Assembly: GCF_001277255.1 (NCBI RefSeq)
Contig: NZ_CP012264.1
Span: 3,224,001-3,288,000, forward strand
Origin: Cronobacter condimenti 1330
GTDB taxonomy: Bacteria > Pseudomonadota > Gammaproteobacteria > Enterobacterales > Enterobacteriaceae
Direction of reading: 5' to 3'
Length of the DNA stretch: 64,000 nt
Made by a program: the position numbers and the translations under genes. Below are positions 1-8,120 of the stretch, piece after piece (the stretch's first letter is position 1; each line of letters starts with the position of its first letter). The notes under the pieces were generated by a model, which saw only the letters and a program-made list of their open reading frames with translations, made no database searches and was not told the DNA's origin.

Positions 1-3000
1 TTGGTGACGTCAAGCGCCAGACGCGCGCTGTCGCCGCCCGCCAGGAAGCGCGGCGTGCTCATTTCAGCAATCACCGGCGCGGCTACGATAACTTTGCTTT
101 CGCCGCTGCCAAAGCGGTCGTCGCTCCAGGCCTGCGCCATAACGCGAAGCTCACCGTTAAAGTCGCCGACAGGCAGCGTGATCGTGCCTTCGCCCTGGTC
201 GTTCAACTGCACCGGCACGGCCTGCTCGGCAATGATGGTGACATGATTTACCGGCGGTTTGCCGCCGCGGTTAAGCTCATCGCCATCACCACCAAAACGC
301 AGCGCCGCAAGACGCCCCTGGCCTTCAATCACCTGGCCGTAGATATCATAAATATCCGCGCCGTAGCGTTTCTTGCCAAAGAAGCCACGCCACGGATCGG
401 GCGTTACATAATCGGTAATATTCAGCACGCCGCTGTCCACTGCCGAGACCAGTACGTTGATCTGCTTCGGCAGCTCGCCGTTTTTCACGCTGGCTTTCAC
501 TTTCACCGACAGCGTGCTGTCCGGGCGCATTTTCGTTGGCGTTTCAAGGGTCAGATTCAGGCGGCGGTTTTCATCGCCCATCGGCAGATGCAGCAGGCCG
601 ACCGCGCGTTTTTGCGTGGCGGAGCGGGATTTATCGCCAGGGCGAACGACCAGTGTGCTGAGATAAAGATCGTGACGTTTCCAGGCTTTATCGACCGGGA
701 TCTCCAGATCAAGCCCTTTCTCCGGCACGTCAATTTCCTGCCACCACAGCGGGCCTTCTGAGGATTCCACCATCGCATAACCTTTGCCTGCGGCAGGCGC
801 GGCAATGTGCAGCTTGATGGTATCGCCCGGCTGATAGAAGGGTTTGTCGATTTTCAGCGTCACGCGATCCGGGCGCGGCGCGCTGGCGCCGTCGCTGTTA
901 TCCTGCCAGCTATAACCTGCCCAGAAGCGCATGCTGCTGATGAGATCGTCCGGCGAAACAACTTCGAGGCGATAAGAACCCCATTCTACCGGGAAGGTCA
1001 CTTTGCCAGTTTCGCCCGCCGCGAGATCGATAGTCTGCTCGGCTTCCACCAGATCTTTTTGATCGAACTGCGACAGCCAGCCTTCAGAGTCTGACCAGTT
1101 CCAGTAGTAGTCGCGACGCTCGCGCACCAGACGGACTTTCAGCCCCTTCACGGCGACTTTTTCGCCCTGCGCGTTGGCATAAACGATGTCAAAACCGGCG
1201 TTGCCGTTTTCATCAACCATCGGCTGATTAACCATGTCGTCGGTGCGGTAGTCATACACCGCTTTTTCGCCAAACTGCGGGCGAATACCTACCAGCGCAT
1301 CGGCAGGCCAGATGGCCTGTTCCGCGCGACGGGTTACCGGACGACCGCCCGATTCCAGCAGGCTTGCCTGCAAAATCAACCGCAGCGGAGAACGGACATC
1401 CTGCCACTGGCTTTCGGTAGAGACCTGCGCCACACCCGCGTCGTCAAGATTCAGTTGCACTTCATCGAGACTGCGGGAGAGGTTTTCTTCAGCGATATTA
1501 CCAAACTGGAAGCCCGGTAATTGCGGCACCGCGTCACGCAGCGGGCGCAGATAGAGCTGGCCCTGCAGACCGTTGCCTGCGGCAGGCGCGCCGTAGAGAT
1601 AGTGGCCTTCAATGCCGAAATTCACCGTATCGGCAGGCGCCAGCGGCGTTTTCTGCACGTTAAGGTTGAGCGCCATACGCTCAGGCATAAAGTCTTCCAC
1701 ATGGAACAGCCAGTTACGGTTCTGGTTGTCGCCCGTGTTGGCGCGGATCACCCACTGGCCGGTCGCGGCTTGTGCATCAAGCTGCCAGGTGAGCTGGTAG
1801 AGGCCATTGTTCGGCTCCACCACTTGTGTCCGGGCCACCTGCCCGTCGGGACGTACCACTTCGAATTTCACTGGCTGCGCCGTGAGCGGTTTGCCGTCGC
1901 TATCACGCAGCAGACCATTGACGATAACCGTTTCACCAGGACGATAGAGATCGCGCGGGCCGAACATAAAGAACTGTTTGCTGTAACCGCGCTCGCCGCC
2001 AGTATCAAACTCGGCCAGATCGAGCGCCGGAAGGTTGAGATCGAGCATGGTCGTCTGCTCGCCCTTGCGGGCCAGTACCAGCGCCGCCTCTTTCGGTGTG
2101 TCGAGACGCGCATGACCGGTGCTGTCGCTGGTCGCTTCGGCGAGCGTTTGCCCTTTGTCGTTTAGCAGACGCACTTCAACGCCACTTTGCGCCGCGCCGT
2201 TCTCCAGACTCTGCGTGAAAATATCCATGCGATCGTGGTAACGGTGCAGCGACAGGCCGACATCGCTCAGCGTAAAGAGCGTCGCGGCATTACTGTAGTT
2301 GTAGTGCCCCGCCTGGTTCATCACGGCCAAATAAACACCCGGCTGTTGCAGCGGCTTAATGTCGCTTAACGGCAGCAGCAATTTTTCACGGGTATTGCGG
2401 GCCGGATTGAGATCAAAACGTCCGGTATAGACGAGATCTGCCATTTTCAGCAGCTGATCGGACTCCCAGTTGCTGAGGGAATTGCGGTATTCCCACTGGC
2501 TCACCATTGCCGCCAGCGACTCCGGTTTCACCCGGTAGAAGTTCACGTCAACACTTGAGATGTTAAGCGCCATTACCGGCAACCCCTGCACGACTTTAGT
2601 CGGCAGCAGCGAGCCACGGCTGGCGAAACCGACGCTCGGCGCGATATCGCGCGTGGTCAGGCCTTTCTCATACGCCATGCCGAAGGACGCTTTATTCAGC
2701 GCCAGTAGTTCGCGATCCACGCTCAGCACCAGTTCGCGGTTAGGCTCAAGGTGGCGCAGACGCAGCTCTTTTAAGTTCGGCGCGAGTTCCCAGGCGCCAT
2801 CGACTTTGCCGTCTTTTTTGTCGACAAGGTGTACGACGCGGCCAAAATCCTGGTTGGGATCAAGCGGCACGGAGAAGGTCAACACCAGCGTGCTGGCGCC
2901 GTCGAGCTGGACCTCGGAGGCATCAAGCAGTTTGAGCGGCTTGCCGGCGCTCTGTTGCGCCTGTTTTTGCAAGTCCGCGGCCTGAGGCTTCGCCTGTGGC

Positions 3001-3128
3001 GCTGCGGCGCTGCTTTGGGCCGCAGGTGCGGATGAATCGGCGGAAGCACTTTCCTTGTCGTCGCACCCGCCGAGAGTGAAAGACGCCAGTAATGCTGTCG
3101 CAATGACAGCCAGACGCAATGATTTCAT
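1..3128 (-). CDS. yfhM: Bacterial alpha-2-macroglobulin lipoprotein YfhM, N-terminal 1042 codons (cut by window edge)
   Basis: The reading frame is open from an ATG at 3128 to the left edge without a stop, so the C-terminal part lies outside the window. The translation matches E. coli YfhM (about 1650 aa) along its length. Residues 1-22 are a lipoprotein signal peptide ending in the lipobox LGGC with Cys22. Asp23 and Asp24 follow, and Asp at +2 normally retains a lipoprotein in the inner membrane. A low-complexity Ser/Ala/Gln linker comes next, then macroglobulin-type beta domains; PGETV and RPGDKSR segments are readable. The family is thought to trap periplasmic proteases, usually together with the glycosyltransferase PbpC. 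The thioester region expected near residue 1180 is off the window. In E. coli the next gene is divergent sseA; here two sugar genes intervene. Confidence 0.95.
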   Translation of the reverse strand, partial: MKSLRLAVIATALLASFTLGGCDDKESASADSSAPAAQSSAAAPQAKPQAADLQKQAQQSAGKPLKLLDASEVQLDGASTLVLTFSVPLDPNQDFGRVVHLVDKKDGKVDGAWELAPNLKELRLRHLEPNRELVLSVDRELLALNKASFGMAYEKGLTTRDIAPSVGFASRGSLLPTKVVQGLPVMALNISSVDVNFYRVKPESLAAMVSQWEYRNSLSNWESDQLLKMADLVYTGRFDLNPARNTREKLLLPLSDIKPLQQPGVYLAVMNQAGHYNYSNAATLFTLSDVGLSLHRYHDRMDIFTQSLENGAAQSGVEVRLLNDKGQTLAEATSDSTGHARLDTPKEAALVLARKGEQTTMLDLNLPALDLAEFDTGGERGYSKQFFMFGPRDLYRPGETVIVNGLLRDSDGKPLTAQPVKFEVVRPDGQVARTQVVEPNNGLYQLTWQLDAQAATGQWVIRANTGDNQNRNWLFHVEDFMPERMALNLNVQKTPLAPADTVNFGIEGHYLYGAPAAGNGLQGQLYLRPLRDAVPQLPGFQFGNIAEENLSRSLDEVQLNLDDAGVAQVSTESQWQDVRSPLRLILQASLLESGGRPVTRRAEQAIWPADALVGIRPQFGEKAVYDYRTDDMVNQPMVDENGNAGFDIVYANAQGEKVAVKGLKVRLVRERRDYYWNWSDSEGWLSQFDQKDLVEAEQTIDLAAGETGKVTFPVEWGSYRLEVVSPDDLISSMRFWAGYSWQDNSDGASAPRPDRVTLKIDKPFYQPGDTIKLHIAAPAAGKGYAMVESSEGPLWWQEIDVPEKGLDLEIPVDKAWKRHDLYLSTLVVRPGDKSRSATQKRAVGLLHLPMGDENRRLNLTLETPTKMRPDSTLSVKVKASVKNGELPKQINVLVSAVDSGVLNITDYVTPDPWRGFFGKKRYGADIYDIYGQVIEGQGRLAALRFGGDGDELNRGGKPPVNHVTIIAEQAVPVQLNDQGEGTITLPVGDFNGELRVMAQAWSDDRFGSGESKVIVAAPVIAEMSTPRFLAGGDSARLALDVT

Positions 3129-3450
3129 AATTTTCCCTGGCCGTAGTGGCCGTCGTTTTCCGGTAACGGCGGCTATTATGCTTAAAAGCGGTGACAACAA
3201 AAACCACCAAAAATAAATAGCGAAGGATGCATTGCAAATTCGCTGCAATAGCCTGTAAAACGCTGCCCCCACCCTCTTCTTTCCCCGGATGTTACCGCGA
3301 TCACAGCCTACAACGTTACATGTTACCTTTTGGGTTATTTGTTTTTAAAACAATCAGATAACTGGATTGTTGAGCAACCCGGTTGCTACCTTTGAGCCAT
3401 GCCCCTGCGCATCAAGTTGTTTAGCCAGACGATAAAAAAGAGAGAGCTAA
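3129..3450. promoter_or_regulatory. Divergent intergenic region between yfhM and the alpha-glucoside operon
   Basis: This 322-base non-coding stretch must hold promoters for yfhM (minus) and the PTS gene (plus). The part near 3290-3390 is clearly more AT-rich than the coding DNA. The only sharp element is a palindrome at 3373-3387, listed separately. A purine-rich ribosome-binding stretch (AAAAAGAGAGAG) precedes the ATG at 3451. I see no RNA gene and no small ORF with good support. The sugar operon would be expected to carry a CRP site, but I could not identify a convincing one. Confidence 0.55.
3373..3387. promoter_or_regulatory. Perfect 7-bp inverted repeat, candidate operator of the alpha-glucoside operon
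   Basis: AGCAACC, a single central C, then GGTTGCT: the arms are exact reverse complements. It lies about 64 bases before the start of the PTS gene, a usual place for an operator. The obvious candidate ligand is the RpiR-type regulator encoded at 7315-8088, but this link is inference. No second copy was found by eye elsewhere in the locus. Confidence 0.4.
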
Positions 3451-4995
3451 ATGAAATATGCCGTAAACGCCCTACAAAATTTTGGCAAGTCCCTTTACGG
3501 ACCCGTCCTGATATTGCCGATAGTTGGCCTTTTTATCGCCTTCGGTAATGTGCTGGGTAACGGCAGTCTGGCGGACTATTTACCCTTTCTTGGCCACCCC
3601 GCCTTGCAGCATACCGGTCAGCTTATTGCTAAATCGGCGGTCTCGGTGCTGGCAAACCTGGCGCTGGTGTTCGCGGTCGGCATTCCTATTGGCCTTGCCT
3701 CGCGCGACAAAGGCTACGCGGCGCTGATTGGTCTTGTGACGTTTATTGTATTTATCAACGCCATGAGTGTGACCTTACAACTGCAAGGGGAGCTGGCCCC
3801 TGCCGACCAGATGCGCGCCGCAGGGCAAAGCATGGTGCTTGGCGTACAGGTGCTGGAGATGGGCGTATTTGCGGGCATCCTGACCGGCGCGCTCGCAGGC
3901 TGGTTCTACAACCGCTATTCCGGCGTACAGTTCTCCGGCGCGATGGCGATTTACTCCGGGCACTGTTTTGTTGCAATCATTATGCTGCCGGTATCGATGG
4001 TGCTCGGCGTTATCATGAGCGAGCTCTGGCCTTTCGCGCAGCACGGCATCAGCGCGATGGCGCTCGCTATCAAAGGCGCCGGGCCTTTTGGCGTCGCGGT
4101 ATATGGCTTCCTTGAACGTATTCTGGTGCCGACCGGCCTGCATCATCTGGTCTATACGCCGTTTCTTTATACCGAACTTGGCGGCACGCAGGATGTCTGC
4201 GGAACGGTCTATCAGGGCGCGCGTAATATTTACTTCGCTGAAATGGCCTGCCCGTCCGTTAAACAGCTCAGCCCGACGGTGGTCTGGGATGCGCGCGGCA
4301 TTAGCAAAATGTTTGGTCTGCCCGCCGCCGCGCTCGCGATGTATATGACCGCGAAGCCAGAACGCAAAGCTGCCGCCAAAGCCATTCTCATCCCGGCCGC
4401 ACTGACCTCTCTGCTGGTGGGCGTCACAGAACCTATTGAATTCTCTTTTCTCTTTATCGCCCCGCTGCTGTTTGTGGTGCACGCGGTGCTGACCGGCATC
4501 GGCATGATGCTGTTTTATCTGCTGGATGTTCACGCCATCGGCGCTAACGGCATTATCGATTTCATTCTCTATAACCTGCCGCTCGGCACCGAGAAATCGA
4601 ACTGGCCGATGTACCTGCTGGTGGGGCTCATCATGGCGGTTATCTATTTCACCGTGTTCCGCTTCCTCATCTTGCGCTTCAACATGAAAACGCCTGGGCG
4701 CGAAGATGACGATCAGGAGACGCGCCTCTACAGCAAACAAGAGTACCAGGCGAAAGGCGGTAACGACGGCCTCGGCGAAGCGATTATCGAAGGGCTGGGC
4801 GGCCGCGCCAATATTGACGTGGTGGACAACTGTTACACCCGTCTGCGCGTCACGGTACATAACGTTGACGTTATTGATGAACCCCGACTGAAAGCCACAG
4901 GCGCGAAAGCGGTCATCAAACAGGGCAATAACGTTCAGGTGGTCTATGGGCTGCATGTGAAAAAAATGCGTGAAGCCGTCGAAATGTTTCTCTGA
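3451..4995 (+). CDS. PTS alpha-glucoside transporter, EIIBC component (AglA/GlvC type)
   Basis: This 514-residue membrane protein takes up and phosphorylates a sugar at the cytoplasmic membrane. The N-terminal ~420 residues are an EIIC domain with many hydrophobic helices and the conserved segments LVPTGLHHLVYTPF and GVTEPIEFSFLF. An EIIB domain follows (about residues 440-514), with the phosphorylatable Cys461 in VDNCYTRLRV. There is no EIIA domain, as in GlvC, AglA and MalX, which borrow EIIA-Glc (Crr). The neighbouring gene nine bases downstream encodes a family-4 6-phospho-alpha-glucosidase, so the likely substrates are alpha-glucosides such as maltose, isomaltulose or related disaccharides. 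The exact substrate cannot be read from the sequence. The gene is absent from this position in E. coli. Confidence 0.88.
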   Translation: MKYAVNALQNFGKSLYGPVLILPIVGLFIAFGNVLGNGSLADYLPFLGHPALQHTGQLIAKSAVSVLANLALVFAVGIPIGLASRDKGYAALIGLVTFIVFINAMSVTLQLQGELAPADQMRAAGQSMVLGVQVLEMGVFAGILTGALAGWFYNRYSGVQFSGAMAIYSGHCFVAIIMLPVSMVLGVIMSELWPFAQHGISAMALAIKGAGPFGVAVYGFLERILVPTGLHHLVYTPFLYTELGGTQDVCGTVYQGARNIYFAEMACPSVKQLSPTVVWDARGISKMFGLPAAALAMYMTAKPERKAAAKAILIPAALTSLLVGVTEPIEFSFLFIAPLLFVVHAVLTGIGMMLFYLLDVHAIGANGIIDFILYNLPLGTEKSNWPMYLLVGLIMAVIYFTVFRFLILRFNMKTPGREDDDQETRLYSKQEYQAKGGNDGLGEAIIEGLGGRANIDVVDNCYTRLRVTVHNVDVIDEPRLKATGAKAVIKQGNNVQVVYGLHVKKMREAVEMFL

Positions 4996-5004
4996 CAGGA
5001 GCTG

Positions 5005-6372
5005 ATGATGTTGAAACCTCCCTTTATTTTATCTATCGCCGGTGGCGGCAGCACTTATACGCCAGGTATCGTAAAAAGCCTGATGGTGCGCTTAAGCGAT
5101 TTCCCGCTTGCCGAAATTCGCCTCTACGATATCGACAGCGCGCGCCAGGAAACCATCGCGCCGGTGGTCGAGAAAGTCATTCGCGATCACAGCCAGACCA
5201 TTAAATTCACCACCACCAGCGACCCGGAAATCGCATTCAGTGGGGCGCATTTTGTTTTCGCCCAGATGCGTGTCGGCCAGTACAAAATGCGCGAACAGGA
5301 TGAAAAAATCCCGCTGCGCCATGGCGTGGTGGGTCAGGAGACGTGCGGCCCCGGTGGCCTGGCATATGGTCTGCGTACCATTTTGCCCATGGTTGAGCTT
5401 ATCGATATGGTCGAGCGTTACGCCGACAACAACGCCTGGATTGTGAACTATTCCAACCCGGCAGCGATTGTGGCCGAAGGCGTGCGTCGCCTGCGCCCGA
5501 CCGCGCGCGTGCTGAACATTTGCGATATGCCCGTCGCCGCTATGCGTAATATGGGCGCGATCCTTGGGGTCGACAGACATAAGCTTGAAGTGGATTACTT
5601 CGGACTGAACCACTTTGGCTGGTTTACACGTGTGCGGGTCGATGGCGAGGATAAACTGCCCGCGCTGCGTCGGCATATCGCGAAATTTGGTCTGCTGACC
5701 GAAGACGCCGCGCAAACCGACCCGCAACACTCCGATCCGTCCTGGGTAAAAACCTGGCGCAACATCAAACCCATCATGGATCACTTCCCGGATTACCTGC
5801 CGAACCCGTATTTACAGTACTACCTGATGCCGAACGATATCGTTGAACATCAGGACCCGGACTACACCCGCGCCAACGAGGTGATGAACGGGCGCGAGAA
5901 GAAACTGTTCGCGGCGGCGGAAGAGTACAAGCGTACCGGTATCCTGCCGGATGCCTTTCATGTGGGCGTACACGGGGCATTTATCGTGGATGTCGCCTGC
6001 TCGCTGGCCTTCGATTTACGCCAGCGTCATCTGGTGATTGTCGAGAACAAAGGCGCTATCGCTAACCTGCCTTATGACGCAATGGTGGAAGTGCCGGCAT
6101 ACATTACCGCCGCAGGCCCGGAGCCGGTGCGCATGGGCGCGGTGCCGCTGTTCCACCAGACGCTGCTGATGCAACAGCTCGCCTCGGAACAGCTGCTTGT
6201 CGAAGCGACGCTTGAAGGCAGTTACGAAAAAGCGCTACAGGCGTTTACACTTAACCGTACTGTACCCACGATGCAGCACGCCAAAGCTATCCTTGATGAC
6301 ATGATCGAGGCGAACCGCGACTACTGGCCGGCGCTGCAAAAAGCCTGGGTGAACGGAGAAGCGGTGTCGTAA
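5005..6372 (+). CDS. 6-phospho-alpha-glucosidase, glycoside hydrolase family 4 (AglB/GlvA type)
   Basis: This cytoplasmic enzyme would hydrolyse the phosphorylated disaccharide delivered by the preceding PTS gene. Its 455 residues are typical of GH4. It has the NAD-binding glycine-rich start IAGGGSTYTPG (residues 11-21), then CGPGGLAYG, NYSNPAA, the CDMP tetrad at 173-176 and LNHFGW around 201-206. GH4 enzymes use NAD+ and a divalent metal, here predicted to be held by Cys173 and His203. CDMP rather than CN(V/I)P marks the alpha-glucosidase subgroup. Two ATGs stand in tandem at 5005 and 5008. An AGGAG at 4997-5001 is better spaced for the second, so the protein may be one residue shorter. It is co-transcribed with the PTS gene (9-base gap). 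Confidence 0.9.
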   Translation: MMLKPPFILSIAGGGSTYTPGIVKSLMVRLSDFPLAEIRLYDIDSARQETIAPVVEKVIRDHSQTIKFTTTSDPEIAFSGAHFVFAQMRVGQYKMREQDEKIPLRHGVVGQETCGPGGLAYGLRTILPMVELIDMVERYADNNAWIVNYSNPAAIVAEGVRRLRPTARVLNICDMPVAAMRNMGAILGVDRHKLEVDYFGLNHFGWFTRVRVDGEDKLPALRRHIAKFGLLTEDAAQTDPQHSDPSWVKTWRNIKPIMDHFPDYLPNPYLQYYLMPNDIVEHQDPDYTRANEVMNGREKKLFAAAEEYKRTGILPDAFHVGVHGAFIVDVACSLAFDLRQRHLVIVENKGAIANLPYDAMVEVPAYITAAGPEPVRMGAVPLFHQTLLMQQLASEQLLVEATLEGSYEKALQAFTLNRTVPTMQHAKAILDDMIEANRDYWPALQKAWVNGEAVS

Positions 6373-6465
6373 CCTGGAGCCCGCTCGCGACATCAATAAT
6401 GATGGCTTGTGGTCAGGCGGAAAACCGCTGACAATCCGTTTCCCAGCGATGATACGGAGAACGCC

Positions 6466-7311
6466 ATGTCCACATCCTATTTTGTCGCGAGCCACTGGCT
6501 TGCAGAGCATATCGACGACCCGGAGATTCAGATCCTCGATGCCCGGATGGCGCCTGCGGGCCAGGAACATCTGCGCAATATGGCCGAGGAATACCGTGCG
6601 GGCCACCTGCCCGGCGCGTGCTTTTTCGATATCGAGGCGCTTTCCGATCACGCCACTCCCCTGCCCCATATGATGCCGCGCCCGGAAGCCTTCGCCGTCG
6701 CGATGCGCGAGCTCGGCGTTAACCACGATAAGCACCTGATTGTTTACGACGAGGGCAACCTCTTTTCAGCGCCACGCGCCTGGTGGATGCTGCGCGCGTT
6801 CGGCGTGCAGAACGTCTCGATTCTGGCCGGTGGCCTCGCCGAATGGCAGCGTGACGGGTTTCCTTTACAGGAAGGCGCGGTTGACTTACCTGAAGGCGAA
6901 TTCGACGCGAAACTCGACGAGACACACATTAAACGTCTGACCGACGTGCTGCTGGCAAGCCATGAGCAAACCGCGCAGATTGTGGACGCGCGCCCGGCAG
7001 CGCGCTTTAACGCCGAGGCCGACGAACCGCGTCCAGGACTCAGACGCGGCCATATCCCTGGCGCGCTTAACGTGCCGTGGACCGATCTGGTCGTCAAAGG
7101 TCAGTTGAAAACCACCGACGAACTGCATGAGGTTTTCGCGCGCCAGGGCGTCGATTTACATCGCCCCATTATCGCAAGCTGCGGCTCCGGCGTGACGGCG
7201 GCAATCGTGACGCTTGCGCTCGCCACGCTTGGCGCAAACGACGTGACGATTTATGACGGATCCTGGAGTGAATGGGGAGGCCGCCAGGATCTGCCTGTCG
7301 AGCCTGCGTAA
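6466..7311 (+). CDS. sseA: 3-mercaptopyruvate sulfurtransferase
   Basis: SseA transfers sulfur from 3-mercaptopyruvate to cyanide or thiol acceptors. It has two rhodanese domains, residues ~5-140 and ~160-280. The catalytic loop CGSGVTA begins at Cys239, the signature of mercaptopyruvate (not thiosulfate) sulfurtransferases. The protein is 281 aa, the E. coli length, when started at the ATG at 6466 (MSTSYF). An upstream GTG at 6409 is in frame but adds 19 residues without homology. In E. coli sseA stands divergently next to yfhM. Here it lies 93 bases downstream of the glycosidase gene and 3 bases upstream of the RpiR-type regulator gene, so it is enclosed in a sugar locus. Nothing in the protein suggests a sugar role. 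Confidence 0.97.
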   Translation: MSTSYFVASHWLAEHIDDPEIQILDARMAPAGQEHLRNMAEEYRAGHLPGACFFDIEALSDHATPLPHMMPRPEAFAVAMRELGVNHDKHLIVYDEGNLFSAPRAWWMLRAFGVQNVSILAGGLAEWQRDGFPLQEGAVDLPEGEFDAKLDETHIKRLTDVLLASHEQTAQIVDARPAARFNAEADEPRPGLRRGHIPGALNVPWTDLVVKGQLKTTDELHEVFARQGVDLHRPIIASCGSGVTAAIVTLALATLGANDVTIYDGSWSEWGGRQDLPVEPA

Positions 7312-7314
7312 GCG

Positions 7315-8088
7315 ATGGACAGCCGCCTCGCGCCGCTATTGACCCGCGGAGAGTCGCTAACCCGCGCCGAGTATCGTGTGCTTTCCCACCTGACCGCCCA
7401 TCCGCTGCGGGTGGGGAATATCACGGTGCGCGAACTGGCGCAGGAGACGTTTGTCTCCACCGCCACCATCATGCGGCTGTGCCATAAGCTTGGCTTTAGC
7501 GGCTACAGCGAGCTTATCTGGCACTGTAAGCAACTGCTTACTGACACGCCGCACATTGCCATTGAACCTGACGCCGCGCCCGCGGCAATGCCCGTGCTAT
7601 TTGACCGTTTTATCGCTAACTATCAGCAGAGTTTTCGCTGGGTGACTGCTGAGAAAATCGCGGCGTTCAGCCAGCTACTGCGCGAGAAAGAGCGGTTTTT
7701 TCTTTATGGGGCGGGGTTTTCGTATCTGTTTGCGGAGTATCTGACCAAAAAATTACAGGTGCTCGGTAAGACCGCGTTTATTTCAGGCCCCGGTGACAGC
7801 CGTAATATTTTTCTCAGCAATGCGGCGCGCTATGAAGTCTTTATTGCGGTATCACGCAGCGGCGAAACCGAACAGGTGCTCGATAAAGCACGTATCGCCA
7901 GCAATGTCGGTATGGATGTCGTGGCGTTTACGCGTGCATCGGCCAACCCGCTGGCGGCCCTTTCTGGCCTGCATTTTCCGCTTTATGACGAGGCGATTCA
8001 TTATTCGGCCGAAGCGGCGGGCATTACCTCGTTTGAATCCAATCTGGTCATGCTTATCGATCTACTGCTGTTGCAGGCACTGGAATAA
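7315..8088 (+). CDS. RpiR/MurR-family transcriptional regulator, probable regulator of the alpha-glucoside genes
   Basis: This 257-residue protein has an N-terminal helix-turn-helix domain (about residues 1-75; TVRELAQETFVSTATIMRLCHKLGFSG read in parts) and a C-terminal SIS sugar-phosphate-binding domain (about 110-240; GAGFSY and SRSGETEQ motifs). RpiR proteins sense phosphosugars. In Bacillus subtilis the GH4 maltose-6-phosphate hydrolase and its PTS are controlled by an RpiR-family protein (GlvR/MalR), which supports the same job here by analogy. The ATG is only three bases after the sseA stop and lacks a strong Shine-Dalgarno, so translation is probably coupled to sseA. It is a paralogue at family level of YfhH at 44252. 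Confidence 0.85.
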   Translation: MDSRLAPLLTRGESLTRAEYRVLSHLTAHPLRVGNITVRELAQETFVSTATIMRLCHKLGFSGYSELIWHCKQLLTDTPHIAIEPDAAPAAMPVLFDRFIANYQQSFRWVTAEKIAAFSQLLREKERFFLYGAGFSYLFAEYLTKKLQVLGKTAFISGPGDSRNIFLSNAARYEVFIAVSRSGETEQVLDKARIASNVGMDVVAFTRASANPLAALSGLHFPLYDEAIHYSAEAAGITSFESNLVMLIDLLLLQALE

Positions 8089-8114
8089 AAAACGCGGCCC
8101 GAAAGCCGCGTTTT
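8087..8114. terminator. Bidirectional rho-independent terminator
   Basis: The perfect stem AAAACGCGGC / GCCGCGTTTT surrounds a six-base loop (CCGAAA), with A and T tracts built into both arms. It sits between the plus-strand regulator gene and the minus-strand M48 gene, which converge here, and can serve both. Confidence 0.88.
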
Positions 8115-8120
8115 CGCTTA

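Noticed and set aside
3290..3360. CRP site upstream of the alpha-glucoside operon
   Set aside because: No TGTGA-N6-TCACA-like pair with acceptable match was found by eye, though catabolite control is expected.
3775..4956. 393-codon minus-strand open frame inside the PTS gene
   Set aside because: Antisense shadow; composition rich in His/Arg/Gln with no domain features, while the plus frame is a clear EIIBC.
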